DNA of 64,000 nt from Pseudobutyrivibrio xylanivorans DSM 14809 (GCF_900141825.1 NZ_FQYQ01000012.1:23930-87929), one strand, 5' to 3'; positions 28,516 to 38,201 are shown, numbered from the stretch's first letter. Notes: a model not told the origin generated them from the letters alone. Numbers and translations: made by a program.

Positions 28516-30246
28516 TTAAAAGTATTTTGCAATTATGTTCCATACACCTGTGCTATCAAATCCTTTCTTCCAGAAAGCTCCGCCTGCAAGGTTGTATTTG
28601 TCCATAACTTTTAGCTTTTCTTCGATAGAAGTCTCATCCTCTACCCAAATTTTGTAAGTTACATTACCACTTGTGTACTCACCATAATATTGTCCAGCAT
28701 TATCATCCCATGCTGTTGATACACCATTGGTTCTAAGATAGCTCTGAATTGCGTTCATTCCGTAAGCTGTACTGCTTACACTACCATCTTCCTTTACTTC
28801 CCAAACTCTACAGTAGAAAGGCATTCCAAGGATTACCTGCTCCGCTGGCACCTCATCAAGTGTAGCCTTTACACCTTCCTCTACCCAGCCAAGTGAAGCA
28901 ACAGAACCCGCTTCCTCGCTTCCGCCGTAGTGCTCATCATAACCCATGATTACTACATAATCTGCATACTTAGCCTGCACGCTTCTGTTGTAAACTCCAG
29001 ATGAAGCGGTAGGAACATAATTATCTACTGAAAGAATAATATCGTTTTTCTCACATTTAATAGAAAGCTCCTTGATGAACTGAATATATCCATCTCCTGC
29101 TTCTGCTGCAAGCTGTTCAATATCAACATTAATACCATCAAGATCATGAGTGATAGCTTGAGCAATAAGATTGTTTACAAGATTATCTCTTGCTGATGTT
29201 GTATTAAGTACTGTTGTTGTGTCGACACTTGAATCCTCAAGATTGCTCACAAGTCCCCAAACCTGCACATTGTTTGCATGACAAATGCTTACGTAATTAC
29301 TGCTGGCTATTGATGCTATTCCACCCTTGTTATCACTGAGATGGAACCAGGTTGGTGAAATAACATTAACATTGCCTGAATTAGCAAGGACATTGGCGAT
29401 ATCTCCGTTTGCTGCATGTGATGTTACCTGATGCCAAAGTAATGCAATATCCTTTCCAACAGAAATATGCTTGTATTCTCTTTCGTCGCCTACGTTGTAA
29501 TCTACATTTCCTGATATTTCAAAGGCTCTGTTCTTAATATATCCGCATACTCCATTATCAGAGAACACATAGCTCCATTTTCCAGTGTCGCGAAGTACAT
29601 ATATCTGGTCGCCTTTTTTTAAATCCTCTAACACTGGGCTCTTTGGTCCGTTAAGCTTTCTAATCTGAGCTTTACGGGATACTATACCTATGTCATATTT
29701 TGTTCCATAAGTATTTACAAAAACTCTATCTGGATTATCAAAATAATCTATATTACCTTCTCCAATAAGGAGATTGATATAATCTACAGCAACATATACT
29801 GTTCCGTCCTGAGCCACAACTGCTGGATGTCCAAGTGAATTATTACTCTTGTCTATGAAGTAATCATTATTTCCAACTGTAGCTGTATAAACCTCGATAT
29901 CAGTAGCATATCTGAGAGTTACTTCTGTACTATCATATACAAATCCATCATCTAAATGATCCTTAAGGAATCCAATTTCAAGATATGGCTGCCCGTCCTT
30001 TACTATTGCGTATCCGTATGCGTCGTCCTCGGAAACTGACTGAAATTCTCCATTCAGCACTACTGCAGCTTCATTCTCGTGATAAACCTTGAAGTATTCC
30101 GCCAAGTCCATATGCTCTTTAGTAGGTGCATACTTCTTAATATATGCTATTCCTCCAACAAGCAACACCATGGCCAATACTGCCACTACAATATAAACAT
30201 ACCCTCTGGGTATTCCTCTTCTTCTTTTTCTCTTTCGGTAGCTCAT
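28516..30246 (-). CDS. Membrane-anchored glycoside hydrolase family 18 protein with SH3-like domain
   Basis: 576 residues. An Arg/Lys-rich start (KRKRRRGIPRG) precedes one membrane helix (YVYIVVAVLAMVLLVGGIAY), so the rest is outside the cell. Residues ~60-185 resemble a copper-amine-oxidase-N type stalk domain (PYLEIGFLKDHLDDGFVYD). An SH3-like segment follows (KKGDQIYVLRDTGKWSYVF), then a GH18 barrel from ~residue 265 with the catalytic motif LDGINVDIEQL (acid Glu 377) and YADYVVIMGYDEHYGG. Similar enzymes (YaaH/SleL type) cut peptidoglycan N-acetylglucosamine. The ATG after GAGGGAGAAG is chosen over the longer frame. Confidence 0.85.
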   Translation of the reverse strand: MSYRKRKRRRGIPRGYVYIVVAVLAMVLLVGGIAYIKKYAPTKEHMDLAEYFKVYHENEAAVVLNGEFQSVSEDDAYGYAIVKDGQPYLEIGFLKDHLDDGFVYDSTEVTLRYATDIEVYTATVGNNDYFIDKSNNSLGHPAVVAQDGTVYVAVDYINLLIGEGNIDYFDNPDRVFVNTYGTKYDIGIVSRKAQIRKLNGPKSPVLEDLKKGDQIYVLRDTGKWSYVFSDNGVCGYIKNRAFEISGNVDYNVGDEREYKHISVGKDIALLWHQVTSHAANGDIANVLANSGNVNVISPTWFHLSDNKGGIASIASSNYVSICHANNVQVWGLVSNLEDSSVDTTTVLNTTSARDNLVNNLIAQAITHDLDGINVDIEQLAAEAGDGYIQFIKELSIKCEKNDIILSVDNYVPTASSGVYNRSVQAKYADYVVIMGYDEHYGGSEEAGSVASLGWVEEGVKATLDEVPAEQVILGMPFYCRVWEVKEDGSVSSTAYGMNAIQSYLRTNGVSTAWDDNAGQYYGEYTSGNVTYKIWVEDETSIEEKLKVMDKYNLAGGAFWKKGFDSTGVWNIIAKYF

Positions 30247-30349
30247 AGCTTCTCCCTCTTTGTATCTAGTATTCCTTGTAAAGTATAACAAAATAGGCTC
30301 TTAAATTCCACTTTATAAGGATTTCTGCGTAGTATTTATGCATTAAAAA

Positions 30350-30368
30350 AGAGCGGCCGAACCGCTCT
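30350..30368 (-). terminator. Rho-independent terminator of the kinase/P-loop cassette
   Basis: AGAGCGG-CCGAA-CCGCTCT followed on the minus strand by TTTTTTAATG. The stop codon of the tiny ORF just upstream lies on its stem. Confidence 0.8.
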
Positions 30369-30501
30369 AAAGTAACCACTTTCTACACCTTAACATAATC
30401 CCTTTTCTATTTACCTCATTAGACTTAAAAGGATTATTTGTCTTTTTCTCAATGCTTGAAGCATCCATGATACTGACACTTCCTACGTGGTTGTAATTCA
30501 A
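30367..30501 (-). CDS. Candidate 44-residue ORF ending at the terminator
   Basis: Read by eye; too short for ordinary gene calling. A TTG start five bases after GGAGAG gives (M)NYNHVGSVSIMDASSIEKK and continues to ...RKGIMLRCRKWLL, a basic, hydrophilic peptide. An internal ATG at 30468 with AGGAAG ten bases upstream would give 33 residues. The stop falls exactly in the terminator stem, as for several real genes in this window, and the frame lies 28 bases after the P-loop gene. No family is recognised; it may be spurious. Confidence 0.35.
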   Translation of the reverse strand: MNYNHVGSVSIMDASSIEKKTNNPFKSNEVNRKGIMLRCRKWLL

Positions 30502-30529
30502 TTTTTCTCTCCACAGCTCCTTTCTGCAG

Positions 30530-31198
30530 CTACCTGATTAAATCCATTAGTTCCTGAAAATTTTCTTCCTTTAATGAAAAAGGGTCATTGATAATTGGTA
30601 AATCCTTGATTGTACTCTTAGTATAGTTAGCAAGGCCGGACGCAATAATATTCGTTTTTTTATTCGTATCAGTTTTGATATAAGTCATTTGATCCATGTC
30701 GTATTCTAATAATCCTAATTTATCAATAAATTCATAGTACTCTCGCTGACACCAAGGTCTCAAAGACCCTATTATGATTCTATTATTGCAATTGTTAAAT
30801 ATGGGGCGAGTCTCTTCATTTAAGCTGGCCATATCTACGACAAACCACGCATTTTCTCTAAGCATTATATTTCTTATTGCATCAATATCATTACTGAGAA
30901 CGTATCTCACGCCCTTGTATTCGTATGCCAAAATGTCGCCGATTAAAATCTGCTTCATTCCAACCACACTTAACAACTGAGACTCATTACTCAGCTCTAT
31001 GTAAATAACGTTTTTACCAAGAACTGAATGCATGAAATTAGCCAATGATATGCATAGATGTGTAACACCAACATTTGGAGAAACTCCCACCACACAGACT
31101 TTTTTGTTTACTTTGTTTTCGATTTTTTTTATTTTATTGTTTAGCAATAATAAAATCTCTTTCATTCTTAAAAATCGCTGAAAAAACATTTTCCTCAT
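30530..31198 (-). CDS. P-loop-like (CpaE/MinD-type) protein without the Walker lysine
   Basis: 222 residues. After a basic N-terminal helix the sequence reads KKVCVVGVSPNVGVTHLCIS, the shape of a deviant Walker A (GxxxxxGxTH) but with no Lys. It continues VIYIELSNESQLLSVV and NAWFVVDMASLNEETRP, corresponding to the second and third strands of MinD/CpaE proteins. Nucleotide binding is possible, hydrolysis doubtful. The start is unsure: this frame overlaps the upstream kinase gene by 65 bases, and ATGs at codons 4 and 12 are alternatives. Partner of the kinase-fusion gene and perhaps of the Tad pilus; no function is known to me. Confidence 0.6.
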   Translation of the reverse strand: MRKMFFQRFLRMKEILLLLNNKIKKIENKVNKKVCVVGVSPNVGVTHLCISLANFMHSVLGKNVIYIELSNESQLLSVVGMKQILIGDILAYEYKGVRYVLSNDIDAIRNIMLRENAWFVVDMASLNEETRPIFNNCNNRIIIGSLRPWCQREYYEFIDKLGLLEYDMDQMTYIKTDTNKKTNIIASGLANYTKSTIKDLPIINDPFSLKEENFQELMDLIR

Positions 31199-32438
31199 CC
31201 TTTGAAATATCTAACCTGTTAACTATCGGATACCTGTAAACCTTCTTATTTAAGCTTTTTGCCAGCAAAACACTTGATATTTTGTCAGAGAAATTAGAGA
31301 TAACATAAACACCATCATTACTAATCCATTCTGGCACTTCTTCATGCTGCTGCCAGGGAACTCCTGAAGTGACATATATAACAACATCTGTCCCTATCGG
31401 AATACTTTTGTTAGTTCCGCAGTCAATTACCTTTAAACCAATTGGAGGGTTTTGATTCTCAACAGCCTCTCCGTATTCGAACAGGCCTCTAAAACTTTCG
31501 TGGTATAAAACACCCTTCTGTAGCTTGGTATTCTTTAGATTCATCCATATTTTTCGGACTGTGTCTTTTTCATTATCCTTGTAATAGCAATCAATTTTCC
31601 TTTTATTGAAAAATCGACATAAGGATATAGCTATGCGGGTCGTGCCAACTCCATGGCTCCCGCCAATCACTGCGATTCTCTTTTCGAGATGCCTTTTTCC
31701 GACTCTATCATTAACTCGATCTCCCTGTATATCCTCCAACAATTCTTTCAGCTCAGTAATAGACTTAACTCTCCTACTGATATCAGAATTCGTTGCAAGT
31801 TCTACAATCTGTTTAATTCTAAAATCATCTTTAGCATAACTATTTATCTGCATGAACCCAATTATCTTTCCAACGCCATAAACATCACAACGTTCATCAA
31901 GGTAGTCGCCTTTTAATTGTTCTGGTGCTGCCCAGCCTTTAGTTCCTAGCGGCTTTGCGTTACTGGATTCAGACTTCTTTATAGATATGCCAAAATCAAT
32001 CAGTCTAACTGTATCACCTTCCATAAAAACGTGTTCAGGCTTCATATCCCTGTATAGCACAGGCTCACTCCCTGCCGTATGTAAGGTCTCTACAATTTTA
32101 CAAAGCTCTATTGCTATGTATAAAAGCTTTTCAATTGATAATTTGGTTCCTGACAAATATTCACGTAGAGATATTCCCTCTACATATTCTTCAACCAAAT
32201 ATATAATTTCTTCTGTATCTTCTACTTCAAAAATTGTGGGTATTTGGGATGATTTTATCCCTTGTAAAAGATTTGATTCGGATAGGATGCTGTTCGCATC
32301 GGGATGGGCCTTGTGAATAGCCTTAAGAATCCTCAATGCTCCTATCGGTTTGTAACGGACAAGTAAAACTGCTGTAGCTGCTGTCTCCTGCAGTATTCGA
32401 ATTACTTCGTACCTGTCTTCAATACCTTTTGGTATCAT
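31134..32438 (-). CDS. Ser/Thr protein kinase fused to a P-loop-like domain
   Basis: 434 residues, no membrane helix. Residues 1-240 form a Hanks-type kinase: K39 (RILKAI), helix-C E54, catalytic loop LYRDMKPEHVF (D131, K133, with H136 where Asn is usual), DFG at 148-150 and AAPEQ at 170-174. The Gly-rich loop is weak. From ~residue 250 a second domain begins, KRIAVIGGSHGVGTTRIAIS, a deviant Walker A with GVGTT and no Lys, followed by CpaE/MinD-like strands (GLKVIDCGTNKSIPIGTDVV). The downstream gene repeats this domain alone. Inference: a signalling module acting with its P-loop partner. Own promoter, divergent from mecA. Confidence 0.75.
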   Translation of the reverse strand: MIPKGIEDRYEVIRILQETAATAVLLVRYKPIGALRILKAIHKAHPDANSILSESNLLQGIKSSQIPTIFEVEDTEEIIYLVEEYVEGISLREYLSGTKLSIEKLLYIAIELCKIVETLHTAGSEPVLYRDMKPEHVFMEGDTVRLIDFGISIKKSESSNAKPLGTKGWAAPEQLKGDYLDERCDVYGVGKIIGFMQINSYAKDDFRIKQIVELATNSDISRRVKSITELKELLEDIQGDRVNDRVGKRHLEKRIAVIGGSHGVGTTRIAISLCRFFNKRKIDCYYKDNEKDTVRKIWMNLKNTKLQKGVLYHESFRGLFEYGEAVENQNPPIGLKVIDCGTNKSIPIGTDVVIYVTSGVPWQQHEEVPEWISNDGVYVISNFSDKISSVLLAKSLNKKVYRYPIVNRLDISKDEENVFSAIFKNERDFIIAKQ

Positions 32439-32484
32439 TTACTTTCAGCTCCTTCCTTTTCGGAAAAAGCATCTCGCGGATAAT

Positions 32485-32513
32485 TTTATATCACAGATAA
32501 AATTATATTGCAA
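32485..32513 (-). promoter_or_regulatory. Promoter of the kinase/P-loop cassette
   Basis: Minus strand TTGCAA, 17 bases, TATAAA, about 50 bases before the kinase ATG, which is preceded by AAGGAAGGAGC. Confidence 0.5.
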
Positions 32514-32599
32514 CCCCTAAATTGAAATTCTTAAATCTTTGATAACATTCATTTTATAAAAATTTTATATTTTTCTCACTATTTTTATGGATAGTTTCC

Positions 32600-32628
32600 T
32601 TTACTTTCCGATATAATATATATATAAT
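32600..32628 (+). promoter_or_regulatory. Promoter of mecA
   Basis: TTTACT, 17 bases, TATAAT. A second TATAAT lies 11 bases further upstream, in a TA-repeat stretch. Confidence 0.5.
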
Positions 32629-32678
32629 AGTCGAACAAGAAATGTTCCAGCATCTTTTTCGATTCGGGAGGTGATTTT

Positions 32679-33428
32679 ATGAAGATTGAAAAAATCAACG
32701 AGAACCAAATCAGATGCACTCTTTCAAGAGAAGATTTAATTAGCCGCCACATTAAGCTATCCGAGCTTGCCTATGGTTCTGCCAAGGCACGTGAGCTTTT
32801 TAGAGAGCTTATGGAGCAGGCTTCATACCAGTACGGTTTCGAAGCGGAAGACATTCCACTTATGATAGAAGCAATACCGCTTTCATCAGAATCCATAGTT
32901 CTTTTAGTTACAAAAGTCGAGAGTCCGGATGAGCTTGATACTCGTTTCTCTCGATTCTCAGAATGTGACGACGAATATGATGACGATGATGTGGATTCAT
33001 CAATTGCACCTGTTAAGCCATTTAATGAGGCTGCTGCTGACGATATCCTAAATATCTTCAACAGCCTGATTGAAAAAGCTCAGGAAGCAATTAAGGCTTC
33101 ACCAGAAAAGGCAGCTGCAAAGGGCTTGCCAGTAGATATTACTAAGATGTTCGTTTTCGATAATCTCGAAGATGTACTTAAGCTTTCTGGTGTACTTGCT
33201 ACTTTCTACAAAGGAAAGAATTCTCTTTATAAGAGTCCATTTGATAATAGATACTATCTTGTAGTTAGCAAATCAGATGATTCAGCTGAAAACTACAACA
33301 AAGTATGCAATATCCTATCTGAATACAGTGACCAGCAGAATTTCGTAGTAGGTACTGATGCATATATGTCAGAACACTACGAGACAATGGTTTCTGGCAA
33401 TGCAATTCAACAACTTGCACTTATCTAA
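32679..33428 (+). CDS. mecA: Adaptor protein MecA
   Basis: MecA delivers substrates to the ClpC-ClpP protease and activates ClpC hexamers. 249 residues: an N-terminal substrate-binding domain (MKIEKINENQIRCTLSREDL), an acidic linker (DDEYDDDDVD), and the C-terminal ClpC-binding domain (FDNLEDVLKLSGVLATFYKG, SLYKSPFDNRYYLVVSK). Length and order match the family (~220-250). GGGAGGTGA ribosome site. In Bacillus it controls competence and Spo0A; targets here are unknown. Confidence 0.9.
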   Translation: MKIEKINENQIRCTLSREDLISRHIKLSELAYGSAKARELFRELMEQASYQYGFEAEDIPLMIEAIPLSSESIVLLVTKVESPDELDTRFSRFSECDDEYDDDDVDSSIAPVKPFNEAAADDILNIFNSLIEKAQEAIKASPEKAAAKGLPVDITKMFVFDNLEDVLKLSGVLATFYKGKNSLYKSPFDNRYYLVVSKSDDSAENYNKVCNILSEYSDQQNFVVGTDAYMSEHYETMVSGNAIQQLALI

Positions 33429-33445
33429 AGAATGATAAACAAAAA

Positions 33446-33467
33446 CGACTAGCAAAATTGCTAGTCG
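33446..33467. terminator. Bidirectional terminator between mecA and the DUF1858 gene
   Basis: CGACTAGC-AAAATT-GCTAGTCG, flanked by CTTTTAATTT on the plus strand and TTTTTGTTTATC on the minus strand. Serves both convergent genes. Confidence 0.8.
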
Positions 33468-33482
33468 CTTTTAATTTGCATA

Positions 33483-33689
33483 TTAAGCCTTTGAATCAAG
33501 GAATGTGTTGATTTCCTCTACAAGGTCATCAGCATCGATACCGTGTACCATAGCTGCCTCCTCGATTGTCTCCATCTGAGATGATGGGCATCCGAGACAG
33601 TGCATGCCGATATTAAGTAAAATAGGAGCTACATCAGCATCAATCTGAAGAAGCTCGCCAATCATAGTTGCCTTAGAAACTCTTGCCAT
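33483..33689 (-). CDS. DUF1858 domain protein (hybrid-cluster-associated redox disulfide type)
   Basis: A 68-residue cytoplasmic protein made of a single DUF1858 domain. Motifs: VSKATMIGELLQIDADVAPI, then GMHCLGCPSS with a CxxC pair, and a C-terminal helix DADDLVEEINTFL. The CxxC may form a redox-active disulfide or bind metal; the family is often fused or adjacent to hybrid-cluster and other redox proteins. The open frame extends 39 codons upstream, but AGGAAGGA seven bases before MARVSKA sets the start. The divergent gene is a ferredoxin. Confidence 0.85.
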   Translation of the reverse strand: MARVSKATMIGELLQIDADVAPILLNIGMHCLGCPSSQMETIEEAAMVHGIDADDLVEEINTFLDSKA

Positions 33690-33722
33690 TTTTAAATCCT
33701 TCCTTTCGTAAAATTCTTTCAA

Positions 33723-33751
33723 ATAATACCATGCTTCAATCAATTGTGCAA
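33723..33751 (-). promoter_or_regulatory. Possible promoter of the DUF1858 gene
   Basis: Minus strand TTGCAC, 17 bases, TATTAT, about 35 bases before the start codon. Confidence 0.4.
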
Positions 33752-33876
33752 CATCAATCGCCTTTAAGTTGTGTACACAATTCATCAAGTTGTTCGCCAC
33801 AATCAACGGAAGTTAGTCTATATGAACAACGGTAAGCCTTGATTTTATAGGTATTTCTAAAAATACAATCTTGTTC

Positions 33877-33905
33877 TTGATTTAGACACAATTTCGTTGT
33901 ATGAT
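33877..33905 (+). promoter_or_regulatory. Promoter of the ferredoxin gene
   Basis: TTGATT, 17 bases, TATGAT, about 60 bases before the ferredoxin ATG. Confidence 0.55.
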
Positions 33906-33967
33906 GTATTCATCAGTTGACTAATTGATAATTTTTATTGATTAGATTTTTAAGGAGGATTTTAATT

Positions 33968-34138
33968 ATGGCATATGTAATTTCTGATTCATGCGTATCT
34001 TGTGGAACATGCGAGCCAGAGTGTCCAGTAGGAGCTATCTCTCAGGGCGATTCACAGTTCCAGATTGATGAGGGAGCTTGTGTTGAGTGTGGTACTTGCG
34101 CAGGTGTTTGCCCAACAGGCGCTATCTCTCAGGGCTAA
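33968..34138 (+). CDS. 2[4Fe-4S] ferredoxin, clostridial type
   Basis: A soluble electron carrier of 56 residues with two cluster motifs, CVSCGTCEPECP and CVECGTCAGVCP, each followed by GAISQG. It would serve anaerobic pathways such as pyruvate:ferredoxin oxidoreductase, hydrogenase or Rnf, none of which is in this window. The frame extends ten codons upstream, but TAAGGAGGA eight bases before MAYVISD defines the start and gives the canonical length. Confidence 0.96.
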   Translation: MAYVISDSCVSCGTCEPECPVGAISQGDSQFQIDEGACVECGTCAGVCPTGAISQG

Positions 34139-34177
34139 TTATTAAGTTTAATAACTTAATCAAGAAAACCGGTTATA

Positions 34178-34208
34178 AAGAGCATTGCTTTTGCAGTGCT
34201 CTTTTTTC
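34178..34208 (+). terminator. Rho-independent terminator of the ferredoxin gene
   Basis: AAGAGCATTGC-TTTT-GCAGTGCTCTT then a T run; eleven-base stem with one T-G pair. Confidence 0.8.
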
Positions 34209-34229
34209 TTTGATTTTATATAAGAAAAG

Positions 34230-34249
34230 GGCTCCACATTTGTGGAGCC
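34230..34249 (-). terminator. Terminator of the gdpP-rplI-dnaB operon
   Basis: Palindrome GGCTCCACA-TT-TGTGGAGCC six bases after the dnaB stop, followed on the minus strand by a CTTTTCTTAT pyrimidine stretch. Confidence 0.7.
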
Positions 34250-34255
34250 ACTTAT

Positions 34256-35605
34256 TTATTCTTCTCTATTCGAATACTGACTACGATCTCTATTAGCAAA
34301 TCTTGTGTATTCTGGGAGCCATGTAAGCTCGATAGTTCCGATAGGACCGTTACGCTGTTTAGCAACGATGATTTCTGAAACACCCTTCATTTCTGAATCG
34401 TGGTTATAGTAATCATCACGATAGATAAACATAACCACGTCGGCATCCTGCTCGATAGCTCCCGATTCACGAAGATCCGAAAGCATTGGTCTATGATCAG
34501 GTCTCTGCTCAACGGCACGGGAAAGCTGTGAAAGTGCAATAACAGGTACATTTAACTCACGAGCTAAGGCCTTTAGAGAACGTGAGATATCTGAAATCTC
34601 CTGCTGTCTACTCTCTGATTTTCCCGAACCAGACATCAACTGTAAGTAGTCGATGATGATAATGGAAAGTCCAAATTCCATCTTATACTTACGGCATTTA
34701 CTACGCATCTGACTGATAGAAATACCAGGTGTATCATCGATAATAAGCTTTGAATTACCGATTTTTCCGGCGCCCTCGATAAGATTCTCCCAGTCTGCTT
34801 CCTGGAGATTACCGGTACGGAGCTTTTGGGCGTCTACTCTTGATTCAAGAGCAAACATACGATTTACCAGCTGCTCCTTTGACATTTCCAAAGAGAATAT
34901 TGCTGCACAAAGATTCTCTCGAAGGGTAATGTGCTGTGCAAGGTTAAGTACGAAGGCTGTCTTACCCATTGAAGGACGCGCCGCAATAAGAATAAGATCT
35001 GATGGCTGCAAGCCTGCTGTCTGACGATCTAAGTCAATGAATCCTGTAGGAATACCAGTAACAGCACCCTTCTGCTTTGACGCCTGATCAATCTTAGCGA
35101 TTGCGTTCATAACAACCTGCTTGATTGGTACATAGTCAGTCTCACCACGATTTTGAACAAGTGAAAAGATATCCTTTTCTGTCTGGTTCAGAATGGTATC
35201 AACCTCTTCTGTTCCCTCAAAGCACATGTTCTCAATATTCTGATTAACCTTGATAATATTTCGAAGTAAAGCCTTATCTTTTACAATGTTGGCATAGCTT
35301 TTTGCATTAACTGTGGTAGGAACTCCCAGTACCAACTCCTGAATATATTCAAGAGATGCTATCTCAGGTGAAACTCCTTTTTCCTTAAGCTTATTCTGCA
35401 GAGTGACCTCATCTACAGGCTCGCCTGCATTATAAAGCTCAACAATTGCCTCAAATAAAATACCGTACTGCTGGTGATAGAAATCATCCTTAAGAAGGAT
35501 TTCTGAACACTCCACAATCACATCACGGTCAACAATCATTGAACCGATAACAGACTGCTCAGCCTCTAATGAGTTCGGCATTTGTCTGCGAATCACATCA
35601 TCCAT
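34256..35605 (-). CDS. dnaB: Replicative DNA helicase
   Basis: Hexameric helicase of the replication fork, 449 residues. The N-terminal primase-interacting domain starts at PNSLEAEQSVIGSMIVD. The RecA-like domain carries Walker A (LIAARPSMGKTAFVLNLA), Walker B (LSIIIIDYLQLMSG), SRQQEISDISRSLKALAREL and the motif SDLRESGAIEQDADVVMFIY. Length is typical and no intein interrupts the active sites. Downstream of rplI in the order gdpP-rplI-dnaB, common in Firmicutes. Confidence 0.97.
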   Translation of the reverse strand: MDDVIRRQMPNSLEAEQSVIGSMIVDRDVIVECSEILLKDDFYHQQYGILFEAIVELYNAGEPVDEVTLQNKLKEKGVSPEIASLEYIQELVLGVPTTVNAKSYANIVKDKALLRNIIKVNQNIENMCFEGTEEVDTILNQTEKDIFSLVQNRGETDYVPIKQVVMNAIAKIDQASKQKGAVTGIPTGFIDLDRQTAGLQPSDLILIAARPSMGKTAFVLNLAQHITLRENLCAAIFSLEMSKEQLVNRMFALESRVDAQKLRTGNLQEADWENLIEGAGKIGNSKLIIDDTPGISISQMRSKCRKYKMEFGLSIIIIDYLQLMSGSGKSESRQQEISDISRSLKALARELNVPVIALSQLSRAVEQRPDHRPMLSDLRESGAIEQDADVVMFIYRDDYYNHDSEMKGVSEIIVAKQRNGPIGTIELTWLPEYTRFANRDRSQYSNREE

Positions 35606-35624
35606 AACAATTATTATCCCCTAA

Positions 35625-36074
35625 TTATTTTCCCTCTGAAACGTGAACTCTCAAAGTAGCTGTAACTTGTGGGTGAAGCTTTACCTTTACCTCGTAAGTT
35701 CCGAGTGCTCTGATTGGATCCTCAAGTACGATTTTCTTCTTGTCGATTTCCTTACCGTACTGCTTCTTTGTTGCTTCTGCGATTTCCTTTGTAGAAACTG
35801 AGCCAAAGGTTCTTCCGCCTTCGCCAGTCTTGATTGTAGTCTCTACCTTCCAGTCTTCCATTTCCTTTGCGAAAGCCTGTGCTGCTTCAAGATTCTCCTG
35901 AGCAACCTTTTCATCATGTTTATTCTGAAGCTTTAAGTCGTTAAGTGCAGCATTTGTAGCCTCTTTACCAAGCTTTTTCTTAAAGAGCATGTTACGAGCA
36001 TAGCCTTCGCTAACCTCTACTACCTCGCCCTTTTTTCCAAGTGCCTTAACGTCCTGAAGTAATATTACCTTCAT
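35625..36074 (-). CDS. rplI: Large ribosomal subunit protein bL9
   Basis: 149 residues: the N-terminal rRNA-binding domain ([38 protein letters not shown]), the long connecting helix, and the C-terminal domain ([35 protein letters not shown]). Its ATG overlaps the gdpP stop (ATGA). Confidence 0.97.
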   Translation of the reverse strand: MKVILLQDVKALGKKGEVVEVSEGYARNMLFKKKLGKEATNAALNDLKLQNKHDEKVAQENLEAAQAFAKEMEDWKVETTIKTGEGGRTFGSVSTKEIAEATKKQYGKEIDKKKIVLEDPIRALGTYEVKVKLHPQVTATLRVHVSEGK

Positions 36075-38173
36075 AGTTTGATTTCTCCTTCTTCTAGCAT
36101 TTTATCAATAGTCTCTTCCAAATCTTTTCGAACCTCTTCTAAGGTGCGATTCTGAATCTGTGCTCCCGCTACATTTACGTGGCCACCACCACCAAGGCGT
36201 GCCATAATGCTCTGAACATCAATCTCATCAATTGAACGGGAACTGATATAAATCTTGTCCATAAATTTTGTAAGAACAAAGGAAGCCTTAATTCCTACGA
36301 TATTAAGAAGCTCATTAGCCGCCTGAGCTGCAATGACTGTTGGAGATTCAATCTGTCCATCTGGCTCACATTCTGAAATAGCAAATGCACCTCTGAATGT
36401 TGATGCATGACGTACAACCTCAGCTCTCGCTTTGTATGTCTCCATGTCTTCTCTGAGCATCTTACGAACTCGTGTAACCTCTGCGCCATTTCTTCTAAGG
36501 AAGGCAGCAGCTTCAAAGGTTCTTACACCAGTCTTTGTCATAAAGTTGTTGGTATCGATAAGGATACCTGCGTAAATACAATCAGCCTCTGTAGGGTTCA
36601 GTGTAATCTTCTCAGCGAAGTACTGAAGGACCTCAGCAATCATCTCGCTGGCTGATGAAGCGTATGGCTCGATGTAGGAAAGAATTGGATTTTCGATTGT
36701 TTCCTCTACCTGTCTGTGATGATCTATTACGACAATATTTTTGTTCTTATATAGAAGTGCTGGACACTCTACAATACTTGGTCTGTTGGTATCAACTACC
36801 ATAATAAGTGTGTTGTCATTGCAAAGATTAATAGCCTGCTCACTGGTTATGAACATATCATTTGGATATTCTTCCTTCTCAGTAAAGCTTTCAACTACTG
36901 GCCTCATTGAGCTTGTGATTGTATCAATGACAATATTTACTGGCTTTCCGATTTCACGACCTGCACAGTAAACACCAACTGATGCACCAAGACAATCTGC
37001 ATCGGAAAGATTGTGACCCATAACGATGATTCTGTCTCGAGTCTCCATGATTTCACGAAGTGCCTGTGCCTTAACACGAGCTTTAACACGTGTAGTACGC
37101 TCTACTTCCTTACCATGCGTTCCATAATATGAAACATTCTGACCATTCTTAACAACAACCTGACATCCACCACGGCCCAGGGCTAAGTCAATAGCCATGT
37201 GTGCATACTGAGCATTCTGTGTATAACTTTCACTGCCAAGACCAACACCAATACTAATTGTGATATCTCTGTCATTTCCCATCTTTATAGAAGTAATGTC
37301 TTCTACAAGTGAGAACTTATCCTCTTCAAAAGTAGCTAAATACTTGCGCTGGAAGGTAATTAAATATTTGTCCTTCTCAAGACGACGAACAATGGCATCT
37401 CCCTCACCGAAGTATTTATTAATCTTTCTATCTAAAAGTGCAAGAAGCATTGAACGCTTTGCATTTTCTACCTGATCGAATACTTCATCATAATTATCAA
37501 TATAAAGAAGAGCCATGACCATAGCCTGGTCATTAATCTTGGCCTTTGTCTCTTGCACGTCAGTCTCATCAAAAAGCATAATAGCAACAAGACCATCTTC
37601 ACTTCCATCTAAGTTAGACAATATTCCATTGCCAGATAATGGCTCAGTCATATCTAAGCGCTGAAGACTGGCAAGATATTTTCTCTCGTTGTACTCGATA
37701 TGCATGTCGAAGTTGTCATCCTTTGCATGCTCGATGCCCTCACGTGTAATCTCTGGAAAGATAGTAGTGATTGACTTGTTATAAGTTTTGTTCTTTTCAG
37801 TAAGTGCACAAAACTCTTCATTCATCCACATGATTTTTCCTGTAGAATCCAAAAGAACATATGGCACCCTAAAATTCTTAAGAAGTTCTTTTTGAACAGT
37901 ACCATAATGTACAGCATATTCAATTATTGTGTTCTTGAATGCTTTAAGATTAGCTTTGTAATAGGCAAAAACAACTATTGCATAAATAAACACAAAAATA
38001 GTCATTCCCACTGCCACTCGAGGGTTCACAAAGCTCACAGCGATACAGCCTATTATGAAAATAATAAGCATATACAGAGGAAATCTTAGATAACGCTTTA
38101 ATCGATTTCTATACTTTAACGCTTCCATTTGTTCATTCTCCCAAAATAAACGTTTGATATAATCGTAATTCAA
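36071..38173 (-). CDS. gdpP: Cyclic-di-AMP phosphodiesterase GdpP
   Basis: Membrane-bound enzyme that degrades c-di-AMP, a messenger controlling potassium, osmolytes and wall stress. 700 residues: two membrane helices ([37 protein letters not shown]), a PAS-like domain (~100-200), a degenerate GGDEF domain (~215-370, no GGDEF motif), then DHH ([31 protein letters not shown]) and DHHA1 ([15 protein letters not shown]). All manganese-site motifs are present. Upstream of rplI and dnaB in one operon. Confidence 0.95.
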   Translation of the reverse strand: MNYDYIKRLFWENEQMEALKYRNRLKRYLRFPLYMLIIFIIGCIAVSFVNPRVAVGMTIFVFIYAIVVFAYYKANLKAFKNTIIEYAVHYGTVQKELLKNFRVPYVLLDSTGKIMWMNEEFCALTEKNKTYNKSITTIFPEITREGIEHAKDDNFDMHIEYNERKYLASLQRLDMTEPLSGNGILSNLDGSEDGLVAIMLFDETDVQETKAKINDQAMVMALLYIDNYDEVFDQVENAKRSMLLALLDRKINKYFGEGDAIVRRLEKDKYLITFQRKYLATFEEDKFSLVEDITSIKMGNDRDITISIGVGLGSESYTQNAQYAHMAIDLALGRGGCQVVVKNGQNVSYYGTHGKEVERTTRVKARVKAQALREIMETRDRIIVMGHNLSDADCLGASVGVYCAGREIGKPVNIVIDTITSSMRPVVESFTEKEEYPNDMFITSEQAINLCNDNTLIMVVDTNRPSIVECPALLYKNKNIVVIDHHRQVEETIENPILSYIEPYASSASEMIAEVLQYFAEKITLNPTEADCIYAGILIDTNNFMTKTGVRTFEAAAFLRRNGAEVTRVRKMLREDMETYKARAEVVRHASTFRGAFAISECEPDGQIESPTVIAAQAANELLNIVGIKASFVLTKFMDKIYISSRSIDEIDVQSIMARLGGGGHVNVAGAQIQNRTLEEVRKDLEETIDKMLEEGEIKL

Positions 38174-38201
38174 ACGTGACTATTCTCCATAATTATCTAG
38201 T

